Positions 24,914 through 34,521 are shown, numbered from the stretch's first letter. The stretch: 64,000 nucleotides of DNA from Adhaeribacter arboris (GCF_003023845.1 NZ_PYFT01000001.1:1240001-1304000); one strand, 5' to 3'. The notes: generated from the sequence alone by a model not told the origin. Translations and numbers: made by a program.

Positions 24914-27355
24914 CTAAAACTGAGCAATAAAGCGGAGATTTAATAAACGGGAAGATAAGTAATTGGGTACCGCGTAGGTTGTATTACGAACATCTTTCAC
25001 GTAGTTATAGGAAACCACGTTGTTAGCCGCAATCAAATTAAGAACCTCTAAACTTAACCAAAAACTCTCCAGATTAATAGTTTTATCATTGGGTGAAGTA
25101 CGAAATGTAAGCAGCTTAGAAAAACCAATATCTACCCGCTTGTAAAAAGGCATATTAAACTGATTACGGATAGATTCGTTACCCGGCGGGCTAAATGGTA
25201 ATCCGGTACCAACTACCCCATTTAAATACATTTTATAGGATGGATGGTCCGGAATATAATCCTGAAAAAATACGCCAAAAGTTACCCGTTGGTCGGTAGG
25301 TCGGCGAATAAAGCCAATGGGTCGTTTAGGTACCGGCTTAAAAGTATTTAAATCGAAGGTAGTAGAATCACCGGAAATATTTTCTTTAGTAGTTAGAATA
25401 CCTAAGCTAAACCACGACTCGGCACCTTTTATAAACTCTCCATTCACCCGCAAGTCCAGACCCGCCGCATAAGCTGTAGCATTGTTTAAAGCAAAATAAC
25501 GCAGCCGGACATTTTCAACTTCGTACGGGATAACGTTCGTGAGTTTTTTGTAGTAAGCTTCGGCGGTTAGTTTAAAAGGACGATCCCAGGATAAAAACCT
25601 ATACTCCGCGCCAGCGATAAAGTGTAAGGATTTTTGAGCTTTTAAGTTTTGGTTCAGTTCACCTTGGCGATTGCGGAGTTCGCGGTAAAAAGGAGGCTGG
25701 TAATAAATGCCTAAGGCTATTTTATACGACCAATTGGGATGAGCAGGTACTATTCCCGTATATTGTACCCTGGGGCTGATTAATAGTTCGCGATTTACTG
25801 TCCAATAATTTAATCGAACACCGTAAATTAAAGTTCGCAGAGAATCAAGCTTTATAGTGTTCTGTGCGTAACCTTGATAGCGATCAGATTTTAAATTCAG
25901 GTTTGAAGTAATGTTCTTGTTTAACGTCACATAACCGGCTGAATCCAGCAGACTGTACTCGTTTAACTGATCCTGGATGTTTTCGTGGGCAGCTTTAAGT
26001 CCAATTTGCCATTCTCGTCTACTAGTTGGCTGCCAGGTATACCGGTTTTCTACCGCAAAAATCATTGCGGTTAAACTATTCCGGGAATGCTCGAAATCTG
26101 TTCCGGCATCAACGTTACGCACTTCCTCGTTTAGATCACGGGTTTTACTATCGGTCACCCCTTCCGAAAAAGAGTAACTCGCTGCTACATCCCGTAGTTC
26201 TCTTTCCCGGGCCAGTACAGACGAAGCAATAACTTCGGTAAAAAATCGAGGAGAAAAGCGGTGCAGTAAATTCAATCCTCCTTGGTAAGTTTCGTATTCC
26301 ATCCGTTCGTGCCCGTTGTAGTCTATTCCTATACGAACTACCCGATCCATGGTACCAAAGGAAGTTTCGCGGTAAAAAGGAACAACTTCGTATTTATTCC
26401 GGGCCACACTGGTCAAAATTCCTAAGGTAGTTTTGGGTGATACTGAAACTTGGTTTTTTTTGGTCAGGTCAACAGTTAGGTAGCTTTGGGCATCCGTAAA
26501 ATTGGGCTGGTAATTGCCGTTTGTCTCTAGCGAATTAAATACTAATTGGGCATTTTTATAACGTACTCCGGCTAGGAAAGTAACTCTTCTGTTCTGGGAA
26601 ACAGTTTCCAGATGTACTCTCCCGCCCATAAATCCACCCGTTACTGATCCAGCTAGCTTTTGAGGAGCTTTGTAGGTAATATTTAATACCGAGGATAATT
26701 TGTCCCCTAATCGGGGTTGCCAACCCCCCGAAGAAAACTGAACATCTTGCACTAAATCGGGATTCACAAAGCTTAAGCCTTCTTGTTGGGCATTCATTAC
26801 TAAGAATGGCCGGTAAATCTCCATGCCATTTACGTACACCAAATTTTCGTCGTAATTACCGCCCCGAACGGAATAAGTAGAAGTAAGTTCGTTGTTATTC
26901 GAAACTCCCGGCAAAGTAGAAAGTATCTTATTAAAATCATTAAACGCCGAAGGTAGTTGCTTAGTCAAGCGTGGGTTTAAGCGCATAATGCTTACTCCGG
27001 AAGATCCTGCCTTCTGATCGGTGATAACAACAGTAGAGAGAGCCTGACTACCGGCAAAAAGTTTTACTTTAACTACCCGGTTTTCTCCGGCTTTTAAAAA
27101 AAATTTTATCTCCTGATCTTCAAGACCAATGTACTTTATTACCAGAGTAATATCTTTTTCGGCGGGAGTTGTAATTTTAAATTTTCCGGCAGCATTCGTT
27201 TGACTGCCACTTGTTCTACCTTTCACAAAAACACTGGCGTATTCCAGGGGTGTTCCGGCAGCGTCAGTAACGATGCCGGTAACTGAGGCTTGTTGGGCAA
27301 AAACTAAAACGGGAAAAAATAGCCAACTCAGCCATGCGACCAGTTTTAGAGACAT
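24914..27355 (-). CDS. TonB-dependent outer-membrane receptor with carboxypeptidase-regulatory domain
   Basis: An 813-residue outer-membrane transporter. Signal peptide about 1-20 (SLKLVAWLSWLFFPVLVFAQ). A CarboxypepD_reg-like domain (about 24-105: VTGIVTDAAGTPLEYASVFVKGRTSGSQTN) precedes a plug domain (about 125-225, with YSVRGGNYDENLVYVNGMEIY) and a 22-strand-type barrel ending in Phe (LLNLRFIAQF). It takes up an unknown substrate with energy from TonB-ExbBD. No SusD partner is nearby, so it is not a classic polysaccharide locus. Its start is 7 nt after rpe, so both may be co-transcribed. Confidence 0.92.
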   Translation of the reverse strand: MSLKLVAWLSWLFFPVLVFAQQASVTGIVTDAAGTPLEYASVFVKGRTSGSQTNAAGKFKITTPAEKDITLVIKYIGLEDQEIKFFLKAGENRVVKVKLFAGSQALSTVVITDQKAGSSGVSIMRLNPRLTKQLPSAFNDFNKILSTLPGVSNNNELTSTYSVRGGNYDENLVYVNGMEIYRPFLVMNAQQEGLSFVNPDLVQDVQFSSGGWQPRLGDKLSSVLNITYKAPQKLAGSVTGGFMGGRVHLETVSQNRRVTFLAGVRYKNAQLVFNSLETNGNYQPNFTDAQSYLTVDLTKKNQVSVSPKTTLGILTSVARNKYEVVPFYRETSFGTMDRVVRIGIDYNGHERMEYETYQGGLNLLHRFSPRFFTEVIASSVLARERELRDVAASYSFSEGVTDSKTRDLNEEVRNVDAGTDFEHSRNSLTAMIFAVENRYTWQPTSRREWQIGLKAAHENIQDQLNEYSLLDSAGYVTLNKNITSNLNLKSDRYQGYAQNTIKLDSLRTLIYGVRLNYWTVNRELLISPRVQYTGIVPAHPNWSYKIALGIYYQPPFYRELRNRQGELNQNLKAQKSLHFIAGAEYRFLSWDRPFKLTAEAYYKKLTNVIPYEVENVRLRYFALNNATAYAAGLDLRVNGEFIKGAESWFSLGILTTKENISGDSTTFDLNTFKPVPKRPIGFIRRPTDQRVTFGVFFQDYIPDHPSYKMYLNGVVGTGLPFSPPGNESIRNQFNMPFYKRVDIGFSKLLTFRTSPNDKTINLESFWLSLEVLNLIAANNVVSYNYVKDVRNTTYAVPNYLSSRLLNLRFIAQF

Positions 27356-27362
27356 GGATATT

Positions 27363-28022
27363 TTAATAGGATGCTAAATTATGTAAATGAAGGATAGTCT
27401 GCAGCGGATCAGCAGCCTGAAAGACAAATGAACCGGCCACCAATACATTTGCTCCCTGCTCTACTAACAAAGGTGCTGTTTCGGTGTTTACTCCCCCATC
27501 TACTTGGATAAGCGCGTGCGCCTTTTTCGCTTGTATTAACTCCCGTAATGCGGCTACTTTAGCGTAGGTATGGGGTATAAATTTTTGCCCGCCAAAGCCG
27601 GGATTTACCGACATGATAAGGACCAGATCCAGATCCGTAATAATATCTTCTAACAAACCAACGGGAGTATGCGGATTTAAAGCAACACCGGCCTTGCAAC
27701 CTGCACTTTTAATTTGCTCTATTACCCGGTGTAAATGCGGACAGACCTCATAGTGAACCGTAATGTTAGTTGCTCCTGCTTTTTGAAATTGCTCAATATA
27801 CAAGTGGGGTTCCGCAATCATTAAGTGAACATCTAATGGTTTACGGGCATGTTTATGAACGGCTTCCAAGACCGGCAAACCAAAGGAAATATTAGGCACA
27901 AAACGGCCATCCATTATATCACAATGAATCCACTCGCCAGCACTTTGGTTTAGTAATTCAATTTCGGACTGTAAGTTAGCAAAATCAGCCGCTAAAATAG
28001 AAGGAGCAATAATTGGTTTCAT
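27363..28022 (-). CDS. rpe: ribulose-phosphate 3-epimerase
   Basis: Interconverts ribulose-5-phosphate and xylulose-5-phosphate in the pentose phosphate pathway. A 219-residue TIM barrel with APSILAADFANLQSEIE, WIHCDIMDGRFVPNISFG (metal/catalytic His and Asp), DVHLMI, MSVNPGFGGQKFIP and QVDGGVNTETA. A -7 element ends 4 nt before the start codon, implying a leaderless message. Followed after 7 nt by the TonB receptor gene. Confidence 0.97.
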   Translation of the reverse strand: MKPIIAPSILAADFANLQSEIELLNQSAGEWIHCDIMDGRFVPNISFGLPVLEAVHKHARKPLDVHLMIAEPHLYIEQFQKAGATNITVHYEVCPHLHRVIEQIKSAGCKAGVALNPHTPVGLLEDIITDLDLVLIMSVNPGFGGQKFIPHTYAKVAALRELIQAKKAHALIQVDGGVNTETAPLLVEQGANVLVAGSFVFQAADPLQTILHLHNLASY

Positions 28023-28026
28023 GCAG

Positions 28027-28034
28027 CAAAGATA
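28027..28034 (-). promoter_or_regulatory. -7 element abutting the rpe start codon
   Basis: TATCTTTG on the minus strand, separated from the rpe ATG by only 4 nt. With the normal spacing of this element to the start point, transcription would begin at or next to the A of the ATG. Confidence 0.5.
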
Positions 28035-28080
28035 GGCACTTTGGTAGTACTACTCGGTTTATTTTCAATGAAAAATAAAG

Positions 28081-29757
28081 TCAGAGTTTCAAAAACCGGA
28101 TGGTTTCGGAGCGGTTAAGGCTAGTAATAACGCAATGATACATACCCGGGGTAAGTCCGTTTATTTCAAAGGTAACAAATGTACGGTCGGTTTTAATTTT
28201 ATCGTAATGGTAGGTAAACAAGTTCACTTCCTGACCAATAGCATTAAAAATTTTAATTTCGGTATTCTGATCGGCGTTTACCGGTATTAAAACGGTAAAA
28301 TGATTATTATTCACCGGATTAGGAAATAACTTAAAACCGGCTCTATTCATTTCAGAATCTTGTTGGGCCAATAACTGCGCTCTTTTGAAATGCGGAATGC
28401 CAAACCCTAAACGGTTATCGGGTTGCGAAGCTTGTGAGCCCGATAATTTTAAATAATCCATTACCTGCAAATTGGTTAGCTGCCGATTGGCTTGCCAGAA
28501 ACCAGCCGCCAAGCCGCAGATAATCGGGGCAGAGAAGGAAGTACCATTGGCCCGAATAACATTACCCGCCGGATTGATAACGGCCGCTTGCAAACCCTGA
28601 CCGGATAGGTCCGGCTTAATGCGGGCATCCGCGGTAGGTCCAATTGAACTAAATACGGCTCTTTGCCCCAATGAATCAGTGGCGCCAATACTTAACACAG
28701 AATCCGCATCCGCAGGGGCAGTAATGTATTGCCAGGGATCATTGCCTTCGTTGCCGGCACTTACTACTACTAACATACCCGCGGCGGCCGCAAAATCAGC
28801 CGCACGGGTACTTATGGCTTTATCCCCGTTCATATCCTGGTACGAGTAATTGGTACTAGCACCATCAAAAAGGTTGTAACCCAACGAAGTTTGAATAATG
28901 TCTACCCCAGCGCTATCCGCAAATTCAGCGGCTAATAACCAGTTGATTTCTTCCAGTTTTTGTTCCCGGCTCACATCTTCGGTGATAAATAACGAATACT
29001 CTGCCTGCGGTGCCGTGCCGATAAAGGCTCCGGGTACATTAGCGGCTAATGTAGATAACACTTCCGTGCCGTGGCTATCTTTTTCAAAAACCCCCGTGTT
29101 TTTGTCCACGAAATCGAAAGTTGCTTTAAGTTTGTTATTCGTAAACAAGTGACTAAATGCCGGAACCCGGTTTACTCCTGAAAATCCGCCATCAAATACC
29201 GCAATACGCATGCCTTCGCCCCGGTATCCTTCCGCATGCATAGCCGGAACGCCAATCAATTTGGCTTGGCTATAAGACTCTCCGTATTCTTGCTGCGTTT
29301 TTTTGCGAGAAAAAGTTTCTTGCGAGTTGTATACTAAAAGAACTCGTTTCTGCCCGCTGGCGGAAGGATTTTTTTTCACTCGTAACCCTACGGTTTGCGT
29401 TTCTTTTACAAAAGGCAAAGCGGTAATTTTGCGGTAGGTACTCGTATCGCATTGTACTAAAGCTCCATTAAACCAGCGGGAGGTATACCAGACGCTGGCG
29501 CCATTTGCTTTTAATTGAGCTACGTACGCTGGGTTAACTGGTAAATCGCGCGAAACAACGGGTATTTGGTAGCGCAACCGCCGGTCAATTGCCGCTTTAC
29601 CTAGGAATTTTTGGGGTTCCTGGGTCGAAAAAGGAGTATTGGCTTTATCTTTAAAATAGATAAAATATTTACTTAAACCGTTCGAACCCGGATTTATCTG
29701 GCTCCAGCCAACTATCGACCACAAAAATAAAAAACTAGCCAGAATCCAAATTTTCAT
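28081..29757 (-). CDS. T9SS-secreted S8 family serine peptidase
   Basis: A 558-residue subtilisin-type protease. Signal peptide 1-20 (KIWILASFLFLWSIVGWSQ). After an inhibitor-like pro-region (about 25-130), the catalytic triad appears as RIAVFDGGFSGVN (Asp), KDSHGTEVLSTLA (His) and ANGTSFSAPIICGLA (Ser), with the oxyanion-type Asn in VVSAGNEGNDPW. The C-terminal about 85 residues (NRAGFKLFPNPVNNNHFTV ... RFLKL) form a type A T9SS sorting domain, so the protein crosses the outer membrane by the gliding/Por machinery and is cell-surface attached or released. Confidence 0.93.
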   Translation of the reverse strand: MKIWILASFLFLWSIVGWSQINPGSNGLSKYFIYFKDKANTPFSTQEPQKFLGKAAIDRRLRYQIPVVSRDLPVNPAYVAQLKANGASVWYTSRWFNGALVQCDTSTYRKITALPFVKETQTVGLRVKKNPSASGQKRVLLVYNSQETFSRKKTQQEYGESYSQAKLIGVPAMHAEGYRGEGMRIAVFDGGFSGVNRVPAFSHLFTNNKLKATFDFVDKNTGVFEKDSHGTEVLSTLAANVPGAFIGTAPQAEYSLFITEDVSREQKLEEINWLLAAEFADSAGVDIIQTSLGYNLFDGASTNYSYQDMNGDKAISTRAADFAAAAGMLVVVSAGNEGNDPWQYITAPADADSVLSIGATDSLGQRAVFSSIGPTADARIKPDLSGQGLQAAVINPAGNVIRANGTSFSAPIICGLAAGFWQANRQLTNLQVMDYLKLSGSQASQPDNRLGFGIPHFKRAQLLAQQDSEMNRAGFKLFPNPVNNNHFTVLIPVNADQNTEIKIFNAIGQEVNLFTYHYDKIKTDRTFVTFEINGLTPGMYHCVITSLNRSETIRFLKL

Positions 29758-29763
29758 TTAGTA

Positions 29764-30501
29764 TTATTTAACGGAACCATGTTCCAGTAGTTTCTCAACT
29801 CGTTTCACTCCAGTAATGATGAATTGCTTTCCAACTTCGCAGCCATTTTGCCGATCCGGATCAGAACAGTAGTTAAAGGCAATTACCTGCTTATAAATTC
29901 GTCCCAAACCGTAAGCATAAACTTCAAACGCATCTTGCCTTTCAATAGCATTATCATTTAAGGTTTGTATTACTTTCACCGTATTTGGATACGTAATATT
30001 GTTTATGGAAAATGCTGCATTTTTGTCAGCAAATCCATAAAACTTTTGGTCTGAACTATTATTTACTCCGGATTGAGTAGTATAGATGTGGGCATTCCAC
30101 TTTTTACCTTCTACAACCGGAAAAATAAATTTTACTACTCGTACATTATTTTGCGTTACTCGTACGTCGGAACCGGATTTATTAACTACGAACACCGAAT
30201 CTGTACCCCATATTTCAGAAGTCTTATTTCGGCGAGAGCGAATAATTTTATACGTATCTTTATTCGTTAAGTCTTTAAAAATAGTATCTACCCGCTCTCG
30301 TACAAAATAGTTAATAGAGTCGCTGGCCTGATTGGCAAATTGGTTCTGGTAATGTGTTTCGATAACCTGGTAAATCCAATAATCTCCCACCTGCAAAGGA
30401 TAATATTTCAATCCTAGTTCTTCCGGATTAGGAGCAATTTCTTCGGTGCAGCCGCCGAATACAAAACAAATTAAAAAGACCAGCCGGCATTGTTTTACCA
30501 T
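29764..30501 (-). CDS. hypothetical lipoprotein
   Basis: A 245-residue exported protein with a lipoprotein signal (MVKQCRLVFLICFVFGGC, Cys at residue 18). The mature part is beta-rich, with YYPLQVGDYWIYQVIETHY and a C-terminal GLGRIYKQVIAFNYCSDP, a pattern common to Bacteroidota envelope proteins of unknown function. It lies 11 nt after mnmA and 6 nt before the protease gene, so mnmA-lipoprotein-protease may be one transcript. No enzymatic motif is seen. Confidence 0.8.
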   Translation of the reverse strand: MVKQCRLVFLICFVFGGCTEEIAPNPEELGLKYYPLQVGDYWIYQVIETHYQNQFANQASDSINYFVRERVDTIFKDLTNKDTYKIIRSRRNKTSEIWGTDSVFVVNKSGSDVRVTQNNVRVVKFIFPVVEGKKWNAHIYTTQSGVNNSSDQKFYGFADKNAAFSINNITYPNTVKVIQTLNDNAIERQDAFEVYAYGLGRIYKQVIAFNYCSDPDRQNGCEVGKQFIITGVKRVEKLLEHGSVK

Positions 30502-30512
30502 TATCCGCAGTG

Positions 30513-31616
30513 CTAAACGTTATAACTGGCTTCAATCCAGCCTCCCCCAATTACGTCGTTGCCTTCGTAAAAAACTGCTGCCTGACCCGGAGCAATAGCG
30601 TGTACTCCCCGGGCAAATTGTACTTCCATTTTATCTTCTACTTGCTCAATTACCGCGTCAGTACCCGGATCGTTATAACGAACTTTCGTAACGGAAGCAG
30701 TTGGTTTATGCAATAAATCCGGATATTTACTTAGCGTTAGCTTCCCTACCCGCATGGCATTTTTAGCTAGGTCGTCGTAATTACCTAATATTACCCTGTT
30801 TTTATCTTTCTCGATTTTAGTAACATAAGCCGGAAAACCTAAAGCAATACCTAAACCTTTGCGTTGCCCAATGGTATAAAAAGGGTATCCTTCGTGTTTG
30901 CCTACAATGGTACCGTCTTCCAGCACAAATTCTCCACCAGCCACTTCGGTTTGCAAGGCGGGCACCCGTCTTTTTAAGAAACCCCGGTAATCGTTATCCG
31001 GAATAAAGCAGATTTCGTAAGATTCCGGTTTTTGCACCAGTTCCATAAATCCGCGTTCTACGGCCATTTGGCGGATTTCCGTTTTCCGCAGGTTACCCAA
31101 CGGAAAAATCGTCCGGCTCAAACTGGCTTGCGAAATTCCCCACAGGGCGTAAGATTGATCTTTATTTTCGTCTAAACCTTTCGAGATAACAAACCGGTTA
31201 TTTTCTTCCCGGATGTTCGCGTAGTGACCGGTAGCAATAAAATCGCAGCCTAATTTATCGGCCCGCCGCAACAAAGAATCCCATTTAATGTGGGTGTTGC
31301 ACAATACACAAGGATTTGGGGTACGTCCGGCAATATATTCGTCGGTAAAATGATTGATTACGTAATCACCAAACTCTTCGCGGATATCAATTATATAGTG
31401 CGGAAAACCTAAAGAAACCGCAATATTACGGGCATCGTTAATGGAGTCCAGGCTACAGCAACCCGTTTCTTTTTTGTTACCCCCCGCGGAGGCATAATCC
31501 CAAGTTTTCATGGTCATGCCCACTACTTCGTAGCCTTGTTCGTGCAGCATTACGGCCGCCACCGAAGAATCGATGCCGCCGCTCATTGCCACCAAAACTC
31601 TACCTAATTTACTCAT
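30513..31616 (-). CDS. mnmA: tRNA-specific 2-thiouridylase MnmA
   Basis: Adds sulfur to U34 of tRNA-Glu, -Gln and -Lys. The 367 residues show the PP-loop MSGGIDSSVAA (about 11-22), GCCSLDSINDARNIA, the catalytic cysteines in NPCVLCN (about 100-106) and YEICFIPDNDYRGFL (about 198-212), GHYANI and a C-terminal beta-barrel. Sulfur donors are encoded elsewhere. The -7 element at 31659 probably drives it. Confidence 0.97.
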   Translation of the reverse strand: MSKLGRVLVAMSGGIDSSVAAVMLHEQGYEVVGMTMKTWDYASAGGNKKETGCCSLDSINDARNIAVSLGFPHYIIDIREEFGDYVINHFTDEYIAGRTPNPCVLCNTHIKWDSLLRRADKLGCDFIATGHYANIREENNRFVISKGLDENKDQSYALWGISQASLSRTIFPLGNLRKTEIRQMAVERGFMELVQKPESYEICFIPDNDYRGFLKRRVPALQTEVAGGEFVLEDGTIVGKHEGYPFYTIGQRKGLGIALGFPAYVTKIEKDKNRVILGNYDDLAKNAMRVGKLTLSKYPDLLHKPTASVTKVRYNDPGTDAVIEQVEDKMEVQFARGVHAIAPGQAAVFYEGNDVIGGGWIEASYNV

Positions 31617-31658
31617 TATGAATAGTATGCTAAAAATTTAAATACATGCAATTGGTTG

Positions 31659-31666
31659 CAAATATA
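31659..31666 (-). promoter_or_regulatory. -7 promoter element of mnmA
   Basis: TATATTTG on the minus strand matches TAnnTTTG and lies 42 nt before the mnmA start codon. The remaining part of the 248-base gap to 31864 is AT-rich without visible genes. Confidence 0.45.
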
Positions 31667-31864
31667 CCAACAAGCTTTCACTAACATAAGTTTACGAATT
31701 GTTTTTAGAAGCTTATTGCGGCAAGAAGCAGAAATTTTTAACTAACCTTATACATTTTTAAGATAAAAACTTACTGATTTCCCAAATACTTACTTATTTT
31801 GACTTTAAAATACGTTAAAACAAATTTATATTTAAAACAATAGTTAAACCACCTCTTCTTCGTT

Positions 31865-32488
31865 ATGGCTTTAATCACATCGGTAATTGTAAATAGTGTT
31901 AATAATTTGAGCGATGCCCGGTATTGTGCCGGAATGGGCGTAGATATGATTGGTTTTTGCCTCGACGAAAGTCAGCCAAACTATATACAATCCTCAGAGA
32001 TAAAAGAAATTTCGGGTTGGGTAGCTGGGGTAAAGCTGGTTGGGGAATTTAAAAAATCTACCGTGGAGCAAATAAATTCGTTCGTTGAAACCTGCCAACT
32101 CGATTATGTTCAACTAGAAAAACAATATTTAATTGATGAAATTCAACAGATTAATTGTCCGGTAATCCAGCGGGCCCGCTTTACCAAAGATACCATTGAA
32201 AGTGAACTAGTTGAAGAAATGCATTTATATAAAGATCATGTGGCTTATTTTCTGATTTTCTCGGATGATTATCAAACAATTGACGAAACCAACATCCGGT
32301 TCTTACAAGATTTAGCCCGCGATTTTAAAATTATAATTGGCTTTGGTATTTCAAAAGAAAATGTTGCCAAGGTTCTTCAAAAAGTAAAACCTGATGGCAT
32401 TGCCCTCCGGGGAGGACAGGAAATTAAGCCAGGACTAAAAGATTACGATAAGCTGCAAGAAATATTTGAAGAACTGGAAGAAATTTAG
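31865..32488 (+). CDS. TrpF-like TIM-barrel protein lacking isomerase catalytic motifs
   Basis: A 207-residue protein with the phosphoribosylanthranilate isomerase fold: NNLSDARYCAGMGVDMIGF matches the TrpF block after the catalytic ICGI, YVQLEKQ matches the VQLHG strand, and GIALRGGQEIKPGLKDYDKLQEIFE matches the SGVE...PGxKD end. However, the catalytic Cys of ICGI is replaced (IVNSV), and the GGTGxxFDW loop near the catalytic Asp is absent. It has no trp neighbours. Probably a divergent paralogue with another substrate, or a non-catalytic protein. Annotating it as TrpF would be doubtful. Confidence 0.75.
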   Translation: MALITSVIVNSVNNLSDARYCAGMGVDMIGFCLDESQPNYIQSSEIKEISGWVAGVKLVGEFKKSTVEQINSFVETCQLDYVQLEKQYLIDEIQQINCPVIQRARFTKDTIESELVEEMHLYKDHVAYFLIFSDDYQTIDETNIRFLQDLARDFKIIIGFGISKENVAKVLQKVKPDGIALRGGQEIKPGLKDYDKLQEIFEELEEI

Positions 32489-32526
32489 TCCACAGACCAT
32501 TGTCGCAAATTATAGTATAGTATATT

Positions 32527-32577
32527 AGTTTTAATTTTCACTGTTGACTATCGACTTTAGTCTATGGTCTATCGACT
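32527..32577. repeat. short imperfect tandem repeat overlapping trmB 3' end
   Basis: CTATCGACTTTAGTCTATGG and CTATCGACTAAA are two partial copies of one unit, with a related GTTGACTATCGACT before them. The copy nearest the gene includes the trmB stop codon. Similar CTATCGACTA strings are familiar as dispersed intergenic sequence in Cytophagales genomes; that is from memory. Confidence 0.4.
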
Positions 32578-33222
32578 AAACTGTAAGTATTTTATTGTTT
32601 GGCCTTCGGCCAGAAAGCGCTTTTCGTAAGTAGTTTGAATGCCAAGCGTATGATGTTGCAAGTCAGACTCATACAAATTAAAAGTATAACGCAGGTTTTT
32701 AGCTTCGCGCTTTTGCAACAATTCTAACGTGTATTGGAATAGATCTAAATCATCCGTTTTAAAGTGAATAAGACCTTCGGGCTTAACTATAGATTGATAA
32801 ATATCTAAAAAACGAGCAGAAGTTAAGCGTTTCTTTTCATCTCCTTTCTTTGGACGTGGGTCCGGAAAAGTAATCCATAGTTCACTAACTTCACCGGGAG
32901 AAAACTGCTGGGATATTTGCTCAATGAAATTCCGGAGAAAAGCTACATTCGTTAGGCCTTGTTCTTGCGCCAACCTACTTCCTTTCCACAAACGGGAACC
33001 TTTTATATCAATGCCAACAAAGTTTTTATTCGGAAATAAATTTGCCATACCAATGGTGTAATCGCCTTTGCCACAGCCTATTTCTACAACCAAGTCGTGG
33101 TTATTATTAAAAAATTCTTCGTTCCAGTTTCCTCTTATTGTTTCAAAAATAGGTTTACCCGGTTCGATTACAATATTACTTTCGGCAATTTCTTTAAATT
33201 TTGTTAGTTTCGATCGAGCCAT
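32569..33222 (-). CDS. trmB: tRNA (guanine-N7)-methyltransferase
   Basis: Makes m7G46 in tRNA with S-adenosylmethionine. The 217 residues have the SAM loop VVEIGCGKGDYTIGMA, NFVGIDIKGSRLWKG, and the catalytic/tRNA-binding WITFPDPRPKKGDEKKRL with SARFLDIY. The C-terminus TTYEKRFLAEGQTIKYLQF is typical. It starts 6 nt after folC, so it ends the long envelope/folC transcription unit. Confidence 0.95.
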   Translation of the reverse strand: MARSKLTKFKEIAESNIVIEPGKPIFETIRGNWNEEFFNNNHDLVVEIGCGKGDYTIGMANLFPNKNFVGIDIKGSRLWKGSRLAQEQGLTNVAFLRNFIEQISQQFSPGEVSELWITFPDPRPKKGDEKKRLTSARFLDIYQSIVKPEGLIHFKTDDLDLFQYTLELLQKREAKNLRYTFNLYESDLQHHTLGIQTTYEKRFLAEGQTIKYLQFSR

Positions 33223-33228
33223 TCTATC

Positions 33229-34521
33229 TTATAAATCTTCTATTTCGGCAACCACAAAGGTACTACCCCCAATAAATATAACTTCGTTTTCTCGGACATT
33301 TGTTTTAGCGGCTTTTACAGCTTCGCTCACGGTTGCATAAGACTCTCCTTCTAAACCTATTTCGGCGGCCAATTTCATTAACTCATCTACCGGCAATGCC
33401 CGCGGGATTTGGGCCTGGCAGAAATAATAGCGGTAATGTTGAGGCAATAGCTGTAAAATCTCACTTACATCTTTATCCTTAACTGCTCCAAACACAAAAT
33501 GAACTAACTGGCTCGTAGTAGTTGCTAATTGGCTTACTACCTGTTTTATGCCATCTACGTTATGACCAGTATCACAAATAATAAGTGGTTTTTCCTGCAG
33601 TATTTGCCAGCGACCTTTGAAACCCGTTAAGCTACGAACCTGGGCAAGTCCATTTCTCAGATTTTTTTCCCCAATATGGTAGCCTTGTTCTTGTAAATAA
33701 TCTAAGGTAGCTAAAACTCCGGGTAAATTTTCGCGTTGGTAATTTCCCATTAAATCCAGCTCCAGATCTTCCCAAAGGATACAACCCTTCTCCCTTACCT
33801 GAAAACGTTGATTTTGGAAAGTTCGGCCATTAAAATTAACCTGAAATCGCTGGTCGGCGAATAAAATAGGAGCGCCTTCTGCGGCCGCTTTGTTAATAAA
33901 AACTTCCCTCACCTCGGGTTGCGTTTTGCTGATAACAACCGGAATGTTAGGCTTGATAATACCGGCTTTTTCTGAAGCAATGCTAGGTAAATTATCGCCC
34001 AACAAACTTTGATGATCGAGACCAATATTGGTAATAAGCGAAATTAAAGGAGTAATAATGTTGGTAGAATCTAACCGGCCGCCTAAACCCACTTCAATAA
34101 TAGCAATGTCCACTTGTTCCTCCGCAAAGAATTTAAATGCCAAAGCTACCGTCATCTCAAAAAAAGATGGTTTGATTTGGGCAAATAAATCTTGATTTTT
34201 CACCACGAAATTTACCACATACTCCTTTGGTATGTCCGTACCATTAATTTTAATGCGTTCGGTGAAATCTTTTAAGTGGGGAGAAGTATATAAGCCGGTT
34301 TTGTACCCTGCTTGTTGTAAAACAGCTGCCAGCATGTTCGAAGAACTGCCTTTACCATTAGTACCAGCCACATGCACCGATTTAAAGTATTGCTGCGGAT
34401 TATTCAAGGTATAACAAAGAGCTTCAATGTTTTGCAAGCCTTTATTAAATGCAATATTGCCGACGCGGTGAAACATCGGCAAATGCTGGTATAAATAAGA
34501 AAGACATTCCGGATAAGTCAT
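33229..34521 (-). CDS. folC: bifunctional folylpolyglutamate synthase / dihydrofolate synthase
   Basis: Adds glutamate to dihydropteroate and to reduced folates. A 430-residue Mur-ligase-type enzyme: ATP loop VAGTNGKGSSSNMLAAVLQQAG (about 50-70), YTSPHLKDFTERIKING, EVGLGGRLDSTNII, TNIGLDHQSLLGD, then ICDTGHNVDG in the C-terminal domain. It lies 28 nt after the tonB-like gene and 6 nt before trmB, a gene order frequent in Bacteroidota. Confidence 0.95.
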   Translation of the reverse strand: MTYPECLSYLYQHLPMFHRVGNIAFNKGLQNIEALCYTLNNPQQYFKSVHVAGTNGKGSSSNMLAAVLQQAGYKTGLYTSPHLKDFTERIKINGTDIPKEYVVNFVVKNQDLFAQIKPSFFEMTVALAFKFFAEEQVDIAIIEVGLGGRLDSTNIITPLISLITNIGLDHQSLLGDNLPSIASEKAGIIKPNIPVVISKTQPEVREVFINKAAAEGAPILFADQRFQVNFNGRTFQNQRFQVREKGCILWEDLELDLMGNYQRENLPGVLATLDYLQEQGYHIGEKNLRNGLAQVRSLTGFKGRWQILQEKPLIICDTGHNVDGIKQVVSQLATTTSQLVHFVFGAVKDKDVSEILQLLPQHYRYYFCQAQIPRALPVDELMKLAAEIGLEGESYATVSEAVKAAKTNVRENEVIFIGGSTFVVAEIEDL

